Shown in pieces: positions 1 to 11,796 of a DNA stretch of 64,000 nt. The notes under the pieces are model-generated. The model saw only the letters and a list, made by a program, of their open reading frames with translations, searched no databases and was not told where the DNA came from. The stretch is from Denitratisoma sp. DHT3 (GTDB lineage: Bacteria; Pseudomonadota; Gammaproteobacteria; Burkholderiales; Rhodocyclaceae): NCBI RefSeq assembly GCF_007833355.1, contig NZ_CP020914.1, positions 3,582,047-3,646,046 of the forward strand, in the 5' to 3' direction. Position numbers and translations under genes: made by a program. The first letter of the stretch is position 1. Every line of letters begins with the position of its first letter.

Positions 1-636
1 GCCAGCCACGACCAGGGTGCCCGAATAGATCATGCAGGCGCGGTCGCCGAGCGGCAGGGCCGGGGCAACCGCCGCCAGCGACTTCTCCACCGCCTCGGAT
101 TCGCCGGTCAGGATGGCCTCATTCACCCGCACACCCTTTTCCGCGATCAGCCGCAGATCGGCCGGGACCTTGTCTCCGCATGCAAGGAGCACGACATCTC
201 CGGGCACCAGCGTCTCCGCCGCGACCTCGATGCGTTCGCCGCCGCGCACGACCGTGCTGCGCAGTGACAGCATGTCGCGAATCGCCGCCAGCGCCTGCTC
301 GGCCTTGCCTTCCTGGATGAAACCGATCACGGCATTGACCACCACGGCGACGAGGAGCACCGTCGTATCCACCCAGTGGGACAGTGCGGCGGTGACCGTC
401 GCGGCAGCCAGCATCACGTAGATCAGCACATTGTGGAACTGGAGCGCGAAGCGCCGCCAGGCGGGGTGCCGGGGAGGCGGAGGCAACCGATTGGCGCCGA
501 AGCGATGCAGACGGCGTGCCGCTTCATCCTTGGCGAGGCCGCGCAGCGGATCGGTGCCGAGCCGCGTGACGGCTTGCTCCGCTGCGAGACCGTGCCATTC
601 GACAGGCGCCTGCAGATGGTGCTGCGTTTCTGGCAT
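1..636 (-). CDS. Cation-transporting P-type ATPase, N-terminal part (runs off the window)
   Basis: The minus-strand frame is open from an ATG at 636 to the window edge, giving 212 residues. They read as the start of a type II P-type ATPase: a cation-ATPase N-terminal segment (about 10-60, with the VEWHGL and RFGANRLPPP stretches), two membrane helices (about 75-125, including IGFIQEGKAEQAL) and an actuator domain with LVPGDVVLLACGDKVPADLR and the dephosphorylation motif LTGES. The phosphorylation and nucleotide-binding domains lie outside. The start overlaps the mnhG stop as TGATG, so translation is probably coupled to the Mrp antiporter operon. The ion (Ca, Mg, Na or K) cannot be told from this part. 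Confidence 0.9.
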   Translation of the reverse strand, partial: MPETQHHLQAPVEWHGLAAEQAVTRLGTDPLRGLAKDEAARRLHRFGANRLPPPPRHPAWRRFALQFHNVLIYVMLAAATVTAALSHWVDTTVLLVAVVVNAVIGFIQEGKAEQALAAIRDMLSLRSTVVRGGERIEVAAETLVPGDVVLLACGDKVPADLRLIAEKGVRVNEAILTGESEAVEKSLAAVAPALPLGDRACMIYSGTLVVAG

Positions 637-977
637 CAGTCGGGTGCCTCCATCTCTGTCGGTAGATGGCTCTCGCTGCGTAGCATCGCCGCGCGTATCA
701 GCAACATCGTTGTAACCGGCGCGCTGAGGAGGATGAACAGCGTGATCAGCAGCTCGTGGATGACCGGGCGCTGCGCCAGCGCCGTCGAGGTGAGCGTCGA
801 GGCGATCAGCACGCAGCCCGCGCCGAGCGTGCTGCCCATGGTCGGCGCGTGGATGCGAGCGAAGAATGACTTGAGGCGCAGCAGACCGATCGAGCCGACC
901 AGGGTCAGCAGACCGCCGCAGACCAGCAGCAGGGCGGCAGGCAGCGCGGCCCAGAGGGGGACGTCGGCCGCGCTCAT
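636..977 (-). CDS. mnhG: Monovalent cation/H+ antiporter subunit G
   Basis: This 113-residue hydrophobic protein is the usual size for MnhG/MrpG/PhaG. It has three predicted membrane segments, near residues 8-30, 40-62 and 70-92. The family stretch GSIGLLRLKSFFARIHAPTM (about 28-47) marks subunit G. It is the last Mrp subunit in the operon: its ATG overlaps the mnhF stop and its stop overlaps the start of the P-type ATPase. Within the Mrp complex it is a small accessory membrane subunit needed for full antiport. Confidence 0.93.
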   Translation of the reverse strand: MSAADVPLWAALPAALLLVCGGLLTLVGSIGLLRLKSFFARIHAPTMGSTLGAGCVLIASTLTSTALAQRPVIHELLITLFILLSAPVTTMLLIRAAMLRSESHLPTEMEAPD

Positions 978-1255
978 GGCTCGATCACCTCGCCGCGCAG
1001 CAGGAACTTGGCCATCGCCGTCGAGCCGACGAAGCCGAACAGGGCGATCAGCAGCGCGATGTCGAAGTAGATCGCGGCGCCGAAGCCGATGCCCAGCATC
1101 AGGATGGTCAGCATGCCGTTGATGTAGAGCGTGTCGAGCGCGAGGATGCGGTCCTGGGCGGCGGGGCCGCGCAGCAGGCGGATCAGGGCGCAGAGCATGG
1201 CCAGCGCGAAGCAGGCGAGCGCGAAGTTCACGGCGAAGGGCAGGATGGCGTTCAT
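974..1255 (-). CDS. mnhF: Monovalent cation/H+ antiporter subunit F
   Basis: A 93-residue membrane protein with three hydrophobic segments and the MnhF signature RLLRGPAAQDRILALDTL (about residues 25-42). The open frame extends further upstream, but the ATG at 1255 (MNAILPF) overlaps the mnhE stop by four bases, as elsewhere in this operon, and gives the normal family length. MrpF is a small integral subunit of the Na+(K+)/H+ antiporter complex in the inner membrane. Confidence 0.93.
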   Translation of the reverse strand: MNAILPFAVNFALACFALAMLCALIRLLRGPAAQDRILALDTLYINGMLTILMLGIGFGAAIYFDIALLIALFGFVGSTAMAKFLLRGEVIEP

Positions 1256-1740
1256 TCGAAGATCTCCATCAGGGGGCGTTCGTAGCGGTCCTTGATCGTG
1301 CGGATCCATGCATCCTCGTCCCACAGGTCGAGGACGTGCAGTGTGAGCACGTTGGCCGCCGGATCATGGCCGGCCCACACCGTGCCCGGCGTGCCGGTGA
1401 CGATGATGGACAGCATGGCGAGGCCGTGCGGATCGCGCAGATCGAGGGGAATCCTGACGAAGCCGATGGTCGGCTGGCGCCGCGTGGCGCCGAGAATGAC
1501 ACGGCCGACACCGATGTTGGAGCGCACGATGTCGAGGAATACGTGCCAGATCAGGCCGATGGCGACATGGAGACGGTGCGGCCAGGCCGGCAGCGGGCGC
1601 AGTGGGCGTATGGCGGCGCCGACCAGCAGGGCGAAGACGATGCCAAGCAGGACATGGCCGGGCGCGAGGCTGTCGTTGAGCAGAAGCCAGACGATCGCCA
1701 GTACGACGGGCAGCAGCGGCATCAGGGGCGGGCGTTTCAT
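1252..1740 (-). CDS. mnhE: Monovalent cation/H+ antiporter subunit E
   Basis: A 162-residue protein with two or three N-terminal membrane segments (about 5-50) and the conserved MnhE tail, including LSIIVTGTPGTVWAG (about 107-121) and the acidic DLWDE segment. A longer open frame exists, but the ATG at 1740 overlaps the mnhD stop (ATGA arrangement) and matches the family length. MrpE helps assemble or stabilise the antiporter complex. Confidence 0.93.
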   Translation of the reverse strand: MKRPPLMPLLPVVLAIVWLLLNDSLAPGHVLLGIVFALLVGAAIRPLRPLPAWPHRLHVAIGLIWHVFLDIVRSNIGVGRVILGATRRQPTIGFVRIPLDLRDPHGLAMLSIIVTGTPGTVWAGHDPAANVLTLHVLDLWDEDAWIRTIKDRYERPLMEIFE

Positions 1741-3335
1741 GGCCGCCCCCCCGGCAGCACGACGCCGATGTAGGCCGCGGGATCGTGCAGCGCGCGCGCG
1801 GCCGCCTCGAAGTAGGCCATGGCCGGGCCGGCGCCGAAGGCCAGCGCGCTGCATAACAGCACGAGGGTGGCCACCGGCGCGGCTTCGAGCCACTGCAGCC
1901 GCGGCGTCGGCCGCTCGCTGTCCCAGAAGACGCGGATGCCCAGCCGCGACAGCGCGATCAGGCCGGCGAGCCCCGACAGCAGCAGCGCCGCGAAGAGCAG
2001 TATCGCCTGCGACGCGGGCGCCGGTGGCGCGGCAATGGCCGCCTTGAGCAGCGCGAACTTGGCAACGAAGCCGGACAGTGGCGGCAGACCGCTGAGTATG
2101 GCGGCGCAGGAGAAGAAGGCGAGGCCGAGGAAGGCCATCGCCGCCGGAATGGCGGCACCGGCCTCACCCATTGCGTCCGGATGCTCCGACTCGTGCCGCT
2201 CCTGCAGGCCGAAGGCCTCGAAGCTGATGGCGAGCAGGTCGGCGGCCACCGCGCGGTTGCGTTCCGCCATTTCGATCAGCATGAAGAAGGCGCCGCCGCC
2301 GAGCACCGAGCTGGCGAGATAGTAGAGCGCGGGGCCGGTGAGCGTCGTGCCGGTGAAGCCGAAGGCGGCGAGCAGGGTGCCGGAGGAGATGACGACCATG
2401 AAGCCGGCGAGGCGGTCGAGCTTCTGCGCAGCGAGCACGCCCAGCGTACCGACGGCGATGGTGGCCAGGCCGCAGTAGAACAGCCAGTCGCCTTTGAAGG
2501 GCGCCGGGGCGACGTCCTGGCCGAACAGGATGGAAAAGCGCAGCAGCGAATACACGCCGACCTTGGTGAGGATGGCGAACACGGCGCCGACCGGGGCGGC
2601 GGCGGCGGCGTAGGTGGCGGGCAGCCAGAAGTTGAGCGGCCAGGCGCCGGCCTTGACGAGAAAGACGATGCCGAGCAGGAGCGCGCCGAGCTCGAACAGC
2701 GCGCGCGCGTCGGCGTCGAGCCGCGGCACCGCGAACGCCAGCTCGGCCATGTTGAGCGTGCCGGTGACGCCGTAGATCAGGGCGGCGGCGACCAGGAAAA
2801 CCAGCGAGGCGACCAGGTTGACCACGATGTAGTGCAGGCTGGCCTTGACGCGCGGCGCGCCCGAGCCGTGCAGGGCCAGGCCGTAGGAGGCGGCCAGCAG
2901 CACCTCGAAGAAGACGAACAGGTTGAACAGGTCGCCGGTGAGGAAGGCGCCATTGAGGCCCATCAGCAGGAACTGGAACAGGGGCAGGAAATGGCTGCCG
3001 GCGCGCTCCCAGCGGGCCAGCGCGTACACCAGGGTGGATAGGCCGAGGATGGCGGTCAGTGTCAGCATGAGCGTCGCCAGGCGGTCCACCACCAGTACGA
3101 TGCCGTGGGGGGCGGGCCAGTTGCCGAGTGCATAGACGCCGACGCCGTCCCGCCAGGGTGCGGCGAGCCAACCGTCCACGCCGGCGAGCAGGATGACCGC
3201 CACCACCAGTTGCGCAAGCGTGGCAAACAGCGCGAACAGGGAGCGCGCGCCGTGACGCGTCTCGCCGGAGAACAGCAGCAGCACGCCGGCCAGGAGCGGC
3301 AGCAGGATCGGCAGGATGGGCAGGTGCTGGATCAT
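1737..3335 (-). CDS. mnhD: Monovalent cation/H+ antiporter subunit D
   Basis: This 532-residue polytopic protein belongs to the proton-conducting NuoL/M/N-like family and is the size expected for MrpD. It has about 14 hydrophobic segments, the FEVLLAASYGLAL segment with its conserved Glu (about 141-153) and the KAGAWPLNFWLPATYAAA motif with its conserved Lys (about 223-240). Both charged residues are part of the proton path in this superfamily. The start overlaps the mnhC stop (ATGA), and the stop overlaps the mnhE start. It is one of the two large catalytic subunits. Confidence 0.95.
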   Translation of the reverse strand: MIQHLPILPILLPLLAGVLLLFSGETRHGARSLFALFATLAQLVVAVILLAGVDGWLAAPWRDGVGVYALGNWPAPHGIVLVVDRLATLMLTLTAILGLSTLVYALARWERAGSHFLPLFQFLLMGLNGAFLTGDLFNLFVFFEVLLAASYGLALHGSGAPRVKASLHYIVVNLVASLVFLVAAALIYGVTGTLNMAELAFAVPRLDADARALFELGALLLGIVFLVKAGAWPLNFWLPATYAAAAAPVGAVFAILTKVGVYSLLRFSILFGQDVAPAPFKGDWLFYCGLATIAVGTLGVLAAQKLDRLAGFMVVISSGTLLAAFGFTGTTLTGPALYYLASSVLGGGAFFMLIEMAERNRAVAADLLAISFEAFGLQERHESEHPDAMGEAGAAIPAAMAFLGLAFFSCAAILSGLPPLSGFVAKFALLKAAIAAPPAPASQAILLFAALLLSGLAGLIALSRLGIRVFWDSERPTPRLQWLEAAPVATLVLLCSALAFGAGPAMAYFEAAARALHDPAAYIGVVLPGGRP

Positions 3336-3678
3336 TCCCGCTCCGGTTCCCGGCCGTCCACGTGGTCGGTGCCCGACAGTCCGCGTGCGGCGAGCAGGAC
3401 GACGAGCAGCAGCGCGGTGACGGCGAAGCCGATGACGATCGCGGTCAGTACCAGCGCCTGCGGCACCGGGTCGGCGTAGAGCGCCGGATCGGCGCCGCGC
3501 GCCGCGTCGATCACCGGCGCCGCGCCGGTGCGCAGGCGGCCCATGCCGAAGATGAACAGGTTGACCGCGTAGGAGAGCAGCGACAGGCCCATGATGACCT
3601 GGAAGGTGCGCGGGCGCAGCAGCAGGTAGATGCCCGAGCCGGCCATGACGCCGATGGCGAGGGCGAAGACGATTTCCA

Positions 3679-3679
<1 letters not shown>
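3332..3679 (-). CDS. mnhC: Monovalent cation/H+ antiporter subunit C (NuoK-like)
   Basis: 115 residues with three membrane segments (about 3-20, 27-48, 72-95). The stretch GIYLLLRPRTFQVIMGLSLL (16-35) is typical of MnhC, which is homologous to NuoK of complex I. The following segment AVNLFIFGMGRLR is also family-like. The ATG shares its A with the TGA of the upstream mnhA-B gene (TGATG). Confidence 0.94.
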
Positions 3680-6585
<2,906 letters not shown>

Positions 6586-6630
6586 TCTATCCAGTGTGTC
6601 CTATGCGCGATGCCTGGCACGTGCGGCGGA

Positions 6631-7761
6631 TCATGTCGCCGCGTCCTCGCGGAACAGACTTACCGCGGCCGCGACCATGCCCTGCAGGCCGCCGGCCGAC
6701 GCGTATTGATGGCGCAGGAAGCTGGCGTGATTGCCGTCGAAGACCATCTCACGCCACAGGATGTCGAGCGCCGCCCGGCTGTCCAGGGCCTCGGCGTGAG
6801 GCTCCAGTCGGCGCAGGGTGGCGAGGATGTCTTCGCGCAGCGGGATGTTTTCGTGGGTCGCCGGATGCACCAGGATGCCGTCGAGACCGAAGCGGCAGGC
6901 CTGGAATCGGTTGTAGTTGTAGACCAGGTAATCGTCCTCCGTCGGTGGCGGATCCCGCCGCTCCAGCAGCATGTGGCACAGCGCCTGGAGATAGCCGGCC
7001 AGCGCGGCCGCCCGCGTGACGGTGAGCGGCGTGTCGCAGACCCGCAGTTCGATCGTGCCGTATTCGGGCTTGGGCCGGATGTCCCAATAGAAATCCTTCA
7101 TGCTCTTGACGATGCCGGTCGCCTCCATCTTGGCGAAGTAATCCCGCTCGAAGTCCGCCCAGTCGAGCATGAAGGGCGCGCGGCCGCTCAAGGGGAAGGC
7201 GAAAACGGAATTCAGGCGCGACGAGTCGAACAGCGTATCCACCCCCTGCGAGAAAGGCGAGGAGCCCGACAGGGCGATGAAGTGGGGCAGATAGCGGTTC
7301 AGCCCATGGAGCAGGAACAGTCCCTGGTCCGCGCTGGTGCAGCCGATATGGATGTGCTGGCCGAACACCGTGAATTGCTTGGCCAGGTAGCCGTACAGCG
7401 CCGCGACCTCCTTGAAGCGCGGCTTGGCGAAGATGCGCTGCTCGGACCAGTGCTGGAAAGGGTGGGTGCCCCCGCCGCAGAGACTGACGTTGAGGCGGTC
7501 GCCCGCCGCGACGAGGCCGTCGCGGATATTCTTCAGCTCGGCCAGCAGAGCGTCGTATCGGGTGTGCACCGTGGTGGCGAGCTCGATCATGCTCTCGGTG
7601 ACCTCGGGCTTCACGTCGCCCTGGAAACCGGATCGCTCCAGCAGATGCAGCATGTCGGTCGCCGACGCCGAAAGATTGAAGTCCGTCGGGTCGATCAGTT
7701 GCAATTCCAGTTCGACGCCCATGGTCAGCGCGGCACTGTGCTTGAAAGGTTCCAGCGGCAT
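6631..7761 (-). CDS. GCS2-family carboxylate-amine ligase (YbdK-like, weak glutamate-cysteine ligase)
   Basis: 376 residues, close to YbdK (372). It begins [24 protein letters not shown]; the [10 protein letters not shown] stretch is the conserved acidic metal/ATP site of the GCS2 fold. Further family stretches are [17 protein letters not shown] and [21 protein letters not shown] (His and Arg of the glutamate site). The family joins glutamate to an amine such as cysteine using ATP. The ATG at 7761 lies two bases after the stop of the upstream antiporter gene, so the two form one transcription unit. The real substrate is unknown. Confidence 0.88.
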   Translation of the reverse strand: MPLEPFKHSAALTMGVELELQLIDPTDFNLSASATDMLHLLERSGFQGDVKPEVTESMIELATTVHTRYDALLAELKNIRDGLVAAGDRLNVSLCGGGTHPFQHWSEQRIFAKPRFKEVAALYGYLAKQFTVFGQHIHIGCTSADQGLFLLHGLNRYLPHFIALSGSSPFSQGVDTLFDSSRLNSVFAFPLSGRAPFMLDWADFERDYFAKMEATGIVKSMKDFYWDIRPKPEYGTIELRVCDTPLTVTRAAALAGYLQALCHMLLERRDPPPTEDDYLVYNYNRFQACRFGLDGILVHPATHENIPLREDILATLRRLEPHAEALDSRAALDILWREMVFDGNHASFLRHQYASAGGLQGMVAAAVSLFREDAAT

Positions 7762-7763
7762 GG

Positions 7764-8954
7764 TCAGCGCTCCTCCTTGCCGACGCTCTCGCCGGCCCGG
7801 GCCAGCGCCCATTGGGTGAACAGGGGGCCGGCGACCTCGAGCAGCAGGACCACCGCAGCGATGCCCGCCATTTCCTCGAAAGCGCCGAAGTCGCTGCGCC
7901 GCGTCTGCTCCATGAGCAGGATGGCGAACACCGAAAGCGGCATCATCGCTACCCCGGTCAAGGCGCCCTTGCGCCAGGAAATGCCGCTTGCTCGGGACAG
8001 CAGGGTCGTGACGGCGGTTTTGACGGCCAGGCGGACGCCGACGATGGACAGGCCGAGGGTGGCGCCGGCGAGCGCCTGCCGTCCGTCGATGGTGGCGGCG
8101 ACGAAGACGAACAGGAGCACCGTCAGCAGATCGCCGAGGGCGCCGAAATTGCGCTGGGCCTGGGACAGGATGACGCGCCGGTGCCGCGCGACCAGGCCGA
8201 AGGCCAGTGCCGCCAGGAGGGGCGAGAATTTGAGGGCATGGGTCAGCGTCGTCAACAGCAGGGCGGCCAGGGCGAAGGCGATCGTCGCGTTGCGGGCGAG
8301 GCCGCCGATGCCGCGCAGCAGACCGGGGACGGCCACGCCGAACAGCGTGCCGATGCCGGCGGATGCCAGGACCACCACCAGGCTGCTCCAGATGGCATGG
8401 AAGACGCTGCCGGAATTCGTCAGGATCGAATAGCCCAGCACCGCCTTGAAGGTCGCCACGGAAAGCACGCAATTGAAGGCCGAAAGATGCATGATGCGCT
8501 CGGTGACCTGACCGGCGCTGCGCAGATCGTTCGCCACCCGCAGCACGGCGGCCGGCGAGGTGGACATGGTCAGGGCCGCCAGCAGCAGCGCGGGGACCGG
8601 CGGAACGTCGAACGCCAGGGCCACCGCGAGCACCGCGCCGAAAGTGCCGAACGCCTCGAGGATGCTGGTCGCGCCCAGCCAGGGGTTGGCGCGCAGCCAG
8701 CGCAGGTTGATGCGGTAGCCCAGTTCGAACAGGATCAGGGCAAAGGCGAAATCGGCGAGCAGCGTGACCGGGGCGCCTTCCGGATCGGCGAGAAAGCCGC
8801 CCTGGCTTGCCGCCATCAGAAAGCCGGCGATGCCGTAGCCGCTGACGCGGGGCAGCCGCAGCCAGCGCTGGCCGGCTTCGCCGGCCAGCCAGGCCAGGGC
8901 CAGCGCGGCCGGCCAGGAAATGTCGTGCAGGAGTCGCAGCAAAGTATCGGGCAC
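7764..8954 (-). CDS. CPA2-type cation/proton antiporter (Kef-like membrane domain)
   Basis: A 396-residue protein with 11-13 hydrophobic segments and no RCK/TrkA nucleotide-binding domain. Family features include [11 protein letters not shown] (about 39-49) and [20 protein letters not shown] (about 70-89), the NhaA/CPA2 exchanger fold. The start is GTG at 8954, preceded by AAAGGA at a good distance. It probably exchanges K+ or Na+ for H+ across the inner membrane. It lies directly upstream of the GCS2 ligase; Kef systems are glutathione-gated, which makes the pair suggestive. Confidence 0.85.
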   Translation of the reverse strand: MPDTLLRLLHDISWPAALALAWLAGEAGQRWLRLPRVSGYGIAGFLMAASQGGFLADPEGAPVTLLADFAFALILFELGYRINLRWLRANPWLGATSILEAFGTFGAVLAVALAFDVPPVPALLLAALTMSTSPAAVLRVANDLRSAGQVTERIMHLSAFNCVLSVATFKAVLGYSILTNSGSVFHAIWSSLVVVLASAGIGTLFGVAVPGLLRGIGGLARNATIAFALAALLLTTLTHALKFSPLLAALAFGLVARHRRVILSQAQRNFGALGDLLTVLLFVFVAATIDGRQALAGATLGLSIVGVRLAVKTAVTTLLSRASGISWRKGALTGVAMMPLSVFAILLMEQTRRSDFGAFEEMAGIAAVVLLLEVAGPLFTQWALARAGESVGKEER

Positions 8955-9224
8955 AATGATCCTTTCCCCGGAGCCCTCCGGCGGTGGTCGGGAACGCCGT
9001 CCCCGCGCCGCTCACATTTTCGAAAACGGCGGTGTGCCGCGATGCTGGAGGCAGATTTGGCCGCGCCATCGACCCGGTTGACCCGGTTGCGGTCGATCGC
9101 GCGGCGGACGCCGTCGGGCAGGACGCCCGCGGTTGGTTAGAATCGATCCCCGTGCGCAATCGGCGGTCAGGAAATCAGATGGACATCAATACTAGGGCAC
9201 TCGGCCGGGAATGAACATTCGGGA

Positions 9225-10841
9225 ATGAACGTAAGCGAATCACTTACGCCGCCGCGGCGGCTGCGCCGGACCTGGCCGGACGCCGGCTGGGCCGCCGCAT
9301 TCTGCGCGGCGTATGTCGTTCTGGACTGGGCAAGCTACATCGACGCCTTCCATCGTCTCAACATCACGCCCTGGAGTCCGGCGGCGGCCCTGGGCCTGCT
9401 GTTCCTGCTGCGCGGCGGTCCGGGTGGAGTGGCGACGATGCTCGCGGCGCTGGTGGCCGGCGACCTGATCGTGCGCGATCTGCGGGCGCCCCTGTGGGCG
9501 ATCCTGCTGCTCGACTCGATGCTGGCGGCCGGCTATATGGCGATCGCCTGGGTGCTGAAGCGCCAGGTCGGCGAGGAGGGCATGTTCGTCGACCGGGCCG
9601 GCCTGGTGAAGTGGGCCGCCATCGTCATGTCCGGTTCCCTGGCCAACAGCGCACTGTTCGTTTCCGGGCTGATCGCGACCGACCAGCTTCCCGTTTCGGG
9701 CTGGAGCGACGCGACCCTGCGCTTCTGGGTGGGGGACGGGGTGGGCATCTTCGTCACCCTGCCGTTGCTCTGGTGGCTGCAGGACGGCCGGCGGCGGCAG
9801 ATCTTCCGGACCACGGTCGGTTGCTGGGAGTCGCTCGGCTATGTCGCGCTGGTCATGGTCACCCTGTGGTTCACGTTTGCCTTCAGCGCGGAGGGGCGCT
9901 TCCGGTACTCCTTCGTCCTCTACCTTCCCCTGGTCTGGGCGGCCTCGCGCCAGGGGCTGGTGGGCGCGATTTTCTGCGCATCGCTGCTGCAGCTTGGCAT
10001 GCTGGTGGCGGGATGGCTGTGGGAAGGGGCGAGCATGTCGGTGTTCGAACTCCAGATGCGCGCGCTGATGCTGGCCATCGTCGGCTTCCTGATCGGCGTC
10101 GCCGTCGACGAGCAGCGCCGGGCCGCCGCCGACCTGCGCCACACGCTGCGCCTGGCCGCCGCCGGCGAGATGGCCGCCGCGCTGGCGCACGAACTCAATC
10201 AGCCCCTGACCGCGCTGTCCGCCTACGGCGCGGCCAGCGAGCGCATCCTGGAACGGGACGGCGGCAGCGAGCAGTTGCGCGACGTGATCCGGCGCATGCG
10301 GCTGGAGGCCGGGCGCGCGGCCGAGGTCGTGCGCCGCCTGCGGGATTTCTTCAGGACCGGGGCGACCCAGCTGGAGCGGTTCCCCCTGCGCGAACTGATG
10401 GACGCCGCGCTGCGGCCGTTCCGGGACAAGGCCGACCAGCACGGCATCGTCCTCTCCGTGAGCGGAGCGTCCGCGGCCGAGCTTTACGCGGACCGCCTGC
10501 AACTGGAGGTGGTCCTGCGCAACCTGCTGTCCAATGCGTTCGAGGCGGTCGCGGATAATCCGGCCGGCAGCCGGCGGGTGCGGGTCACCACGGAGCTGCG
10601 GGAAGAAGGCCTGCTCAGCATCCGGGTCGAGGACAGCGGGCCGGGGGTGGCATCCCTGGTCTCGGACAGCCTGTTCGAGCCTTTCGTCTCCACCAAATCC
10701 AGCGGCCTGGGGCTGGGATTGGCGATCAGCCGCTCCATCGTCGACGCCCACGGCGGCAGCCTCGCGGTCGAGACCGGCGCCCATGGCTGCTTCCGGTTGA
10801 TCCTGCCCATCGAGACCATGAAGGTGTCCGTCCATGGATGA
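9225..10841 (+). CDS. MASE1-domain sensor histidine kinase
   Basis: 538 residues. The first 295 carry about eight membrane helices and read as a MASE1 sensor domain (ITPWSPAAALGLLFLLRGGP near the N-terminus, then RFWVGDGVGIFVTLPLLWW). A HisKA domain follows with AHELNQPLTALSAYGA, phosphoacceptor His at about 322, then a HATPase domain with N box RNLLSNAFEAV and G boxes DSGPGV and GLGLGLAIS. The ATG at 9225 is used because the ATG 15 bases upstream runs into a stop. The stop overlaps the next gene by eight bases, so the pair forms a two-component system. The ligand is unknown. Confidence 0.93.
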   Translation: MNVSESLTPPRRLRRTWPDAGWAAAFCAAYVVLDWASYIDAFHRLNITPWSPAAALGLLFLLRGGPGGVATMLAALVAGDLIVRDLRAPLWAILLLDSMLAAGYMAIAWVLKRQVGEEGMFVDRAGLVKWAAIVMSGSLANSALFVSGLIATDQLPVSGWSDATLRFWVGDGVGIFVTLPLLWWLQDGRRRQIFRTTVGCWESLGYVALVMVTLWFTFAFSAEGRFRYSFVLYLPLVWAASRQGLVGAIFCASLLQLGMLVAGWLWEGASMSVFELQMRALMLAIVGFLIGVAVDEQRRAAADLRHTLRLAAAGEMAAALAHELNQPLTALSAYGAASERILERDGGSEQLRDVIRRMRLEAGRAAEVVRRLRDFFRTGATQLERFPLRELMDAALRPFRDKADQHGIVLSVSGASAAELYADRLQLEVVLRNLLSNAFEAVADNPAGSRRVRVTTELREEGLLSIRVEDSGPGVASLVSDSLFEPFVSTKSSGLGLGLAISRSIVDAHGGSLAVETGAHGCFRLILPIETMKVSVHG

Positions 10842-11433
10842 CGCCGTTTTCATCGTGGACGACGATGCCTCGGTGCGCGACGCCCTGGGGCTGCTGCTCG
10901 GGCTGCGCGGCTATCGGACCGTGTTCTTCGCCGATGCGCCGAGTTTCCTGGCGGCCTTCGATCCCGCCTGGCGCGGCTGCCTGCTGGTCGACATCCGCAT
11001 GCCCGGCATGGACGGGCTGGCCCTGCAGCGCCGGTTGCGCGAAATGGCGTGTTCCATGCCGGTGATCGTCATCACCGGCCACGGCGACGTCGCCTCCACC
11101 CGCGAGGCCTTTCGCGCCGATGCCGTGGATTTCCTGGAAAAGCCCCTGGACGAGGACCGCCTGATCCAGGCGATCGGCGAAGCCCTGGCGCGTCAGGCGA
11201 GCCGGCGCGGCGACGAGGAGCGGCGGGCGCAATTGGCCGCCCAGTTGGAGGAGCTCACCCCGCGCGAGCGGGAGGTGATGGACTTGGTCGTCGCCGGCAG
11301 GCACAACCGGGACATCGCGCGCGAGCTCGGCATCAGCGTGCGTACCGTCGAGGTGCACAAGGCCCGGATGATGACGAAGCTGAAAGTGGACGGGATTCCG
11401 CAACTGGTACGCATCAGCCTCGGGCTGAGGTAG
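10834..11433 (+). CDS. FixJ/LuxR-type response regulator
   Basis: 199 residues. The receiver domain (1-120) has the acidic pair at 9-11, phosphoacceptor Asp53 (LLVDIRMPGMDG) and Lys103 (FLEKP). A LuxR-type helix-turn-helix follows at about 137-199, with LTPREREVMDLVVAG and NRDIARELGISVRTVEVHKA. This is the FixJ/TodT arrangement and it overlaps the histidine kinase gene by eight bases, so it is very probably its partner. Targets are unknown; FixJ-type regulators are usually activators. Confidence 0.94.
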   Translation: MDDAVFIVDDDASVRDALGLLLGLRGYRTVFFADAPSFLAAFDPAWRGCLLVDIRMPGMDGLALQRRLREMACSMPVIVITGHGDVASTREAFRADAVDFLEKPLDEDRLIQAIGEALARQASRRGDEERRAQLAAQLEELTPREREVMDLVVAGRHNRDIARELGISVRTVEVHKARMMTKLKVDGIPQLVRISLGLR

Positions 11434-11620
11434 GCTCGCCCCACCTTTGACTCGCCCCCCTTCACCCCCCTCCGGGGGGGTCTCATTGGCTCGCTGCGCT
11501 CGGGTGTTTGGGGGAACGTTGTGGGGGCACCGATGCGTTGCGGCTTCGCCGCGTGCCGCTTTTCCTTGCGGCGGCGCGGCGGGAAAGCTTTTTCGGTATT
11601 CCATCCCTTCGCCATCCTCC
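11434..11620. repeat. Dispersed GC-rich intergenic repeat, family A, copy 1
   Basis: This stretch carries, in order: a CCCCCCTTCACCCCCC tract with a CCTCCGGGGGGG hairpin, GCTCGCTGCGCTCGG, GTTTGGGGG, GGCACCGATGCGTTGCGGC, GTGCCGCTTTTCCTTG and GGGAAAGCTTTTTCGG. The same blocks occur, inverted, three times in tandem at 25050-25515, with decayed copies near 20000, 23505 and 28015. The remainder to 11796 holds 'cgggttagcccacagggcg', partly repeated as 'cgggttacgctgcgctaacccg', another hairpin. No gene is seen between 11434 and 11796. Confidence 0.7.
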
Positions 11621-11796
11621 GGGGCGGTGCGGCGGAGTCGCGTCGGGTTAGCCCACAGGGCGTAACCCGACAGACAGCCGTTGCAGACGCCGATGTCGGG
11701 TTACGCTGCGCTAACCCGACCTACCGGACGAGGAAGATTTTCGCCGTGTTCGCCGTGTCGCCGTGGTTTCCCTTGGAACTGCCCGACGGGAAAGCT

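Noticed and set aside
8955..9224. A short gene in the gap between the antiporter and the MASE1 kinase (76-codon frame)
   Set aside because: No ribosome site, no family-like sequence, and the divergent gene arrangement makes it the likely promoter region.
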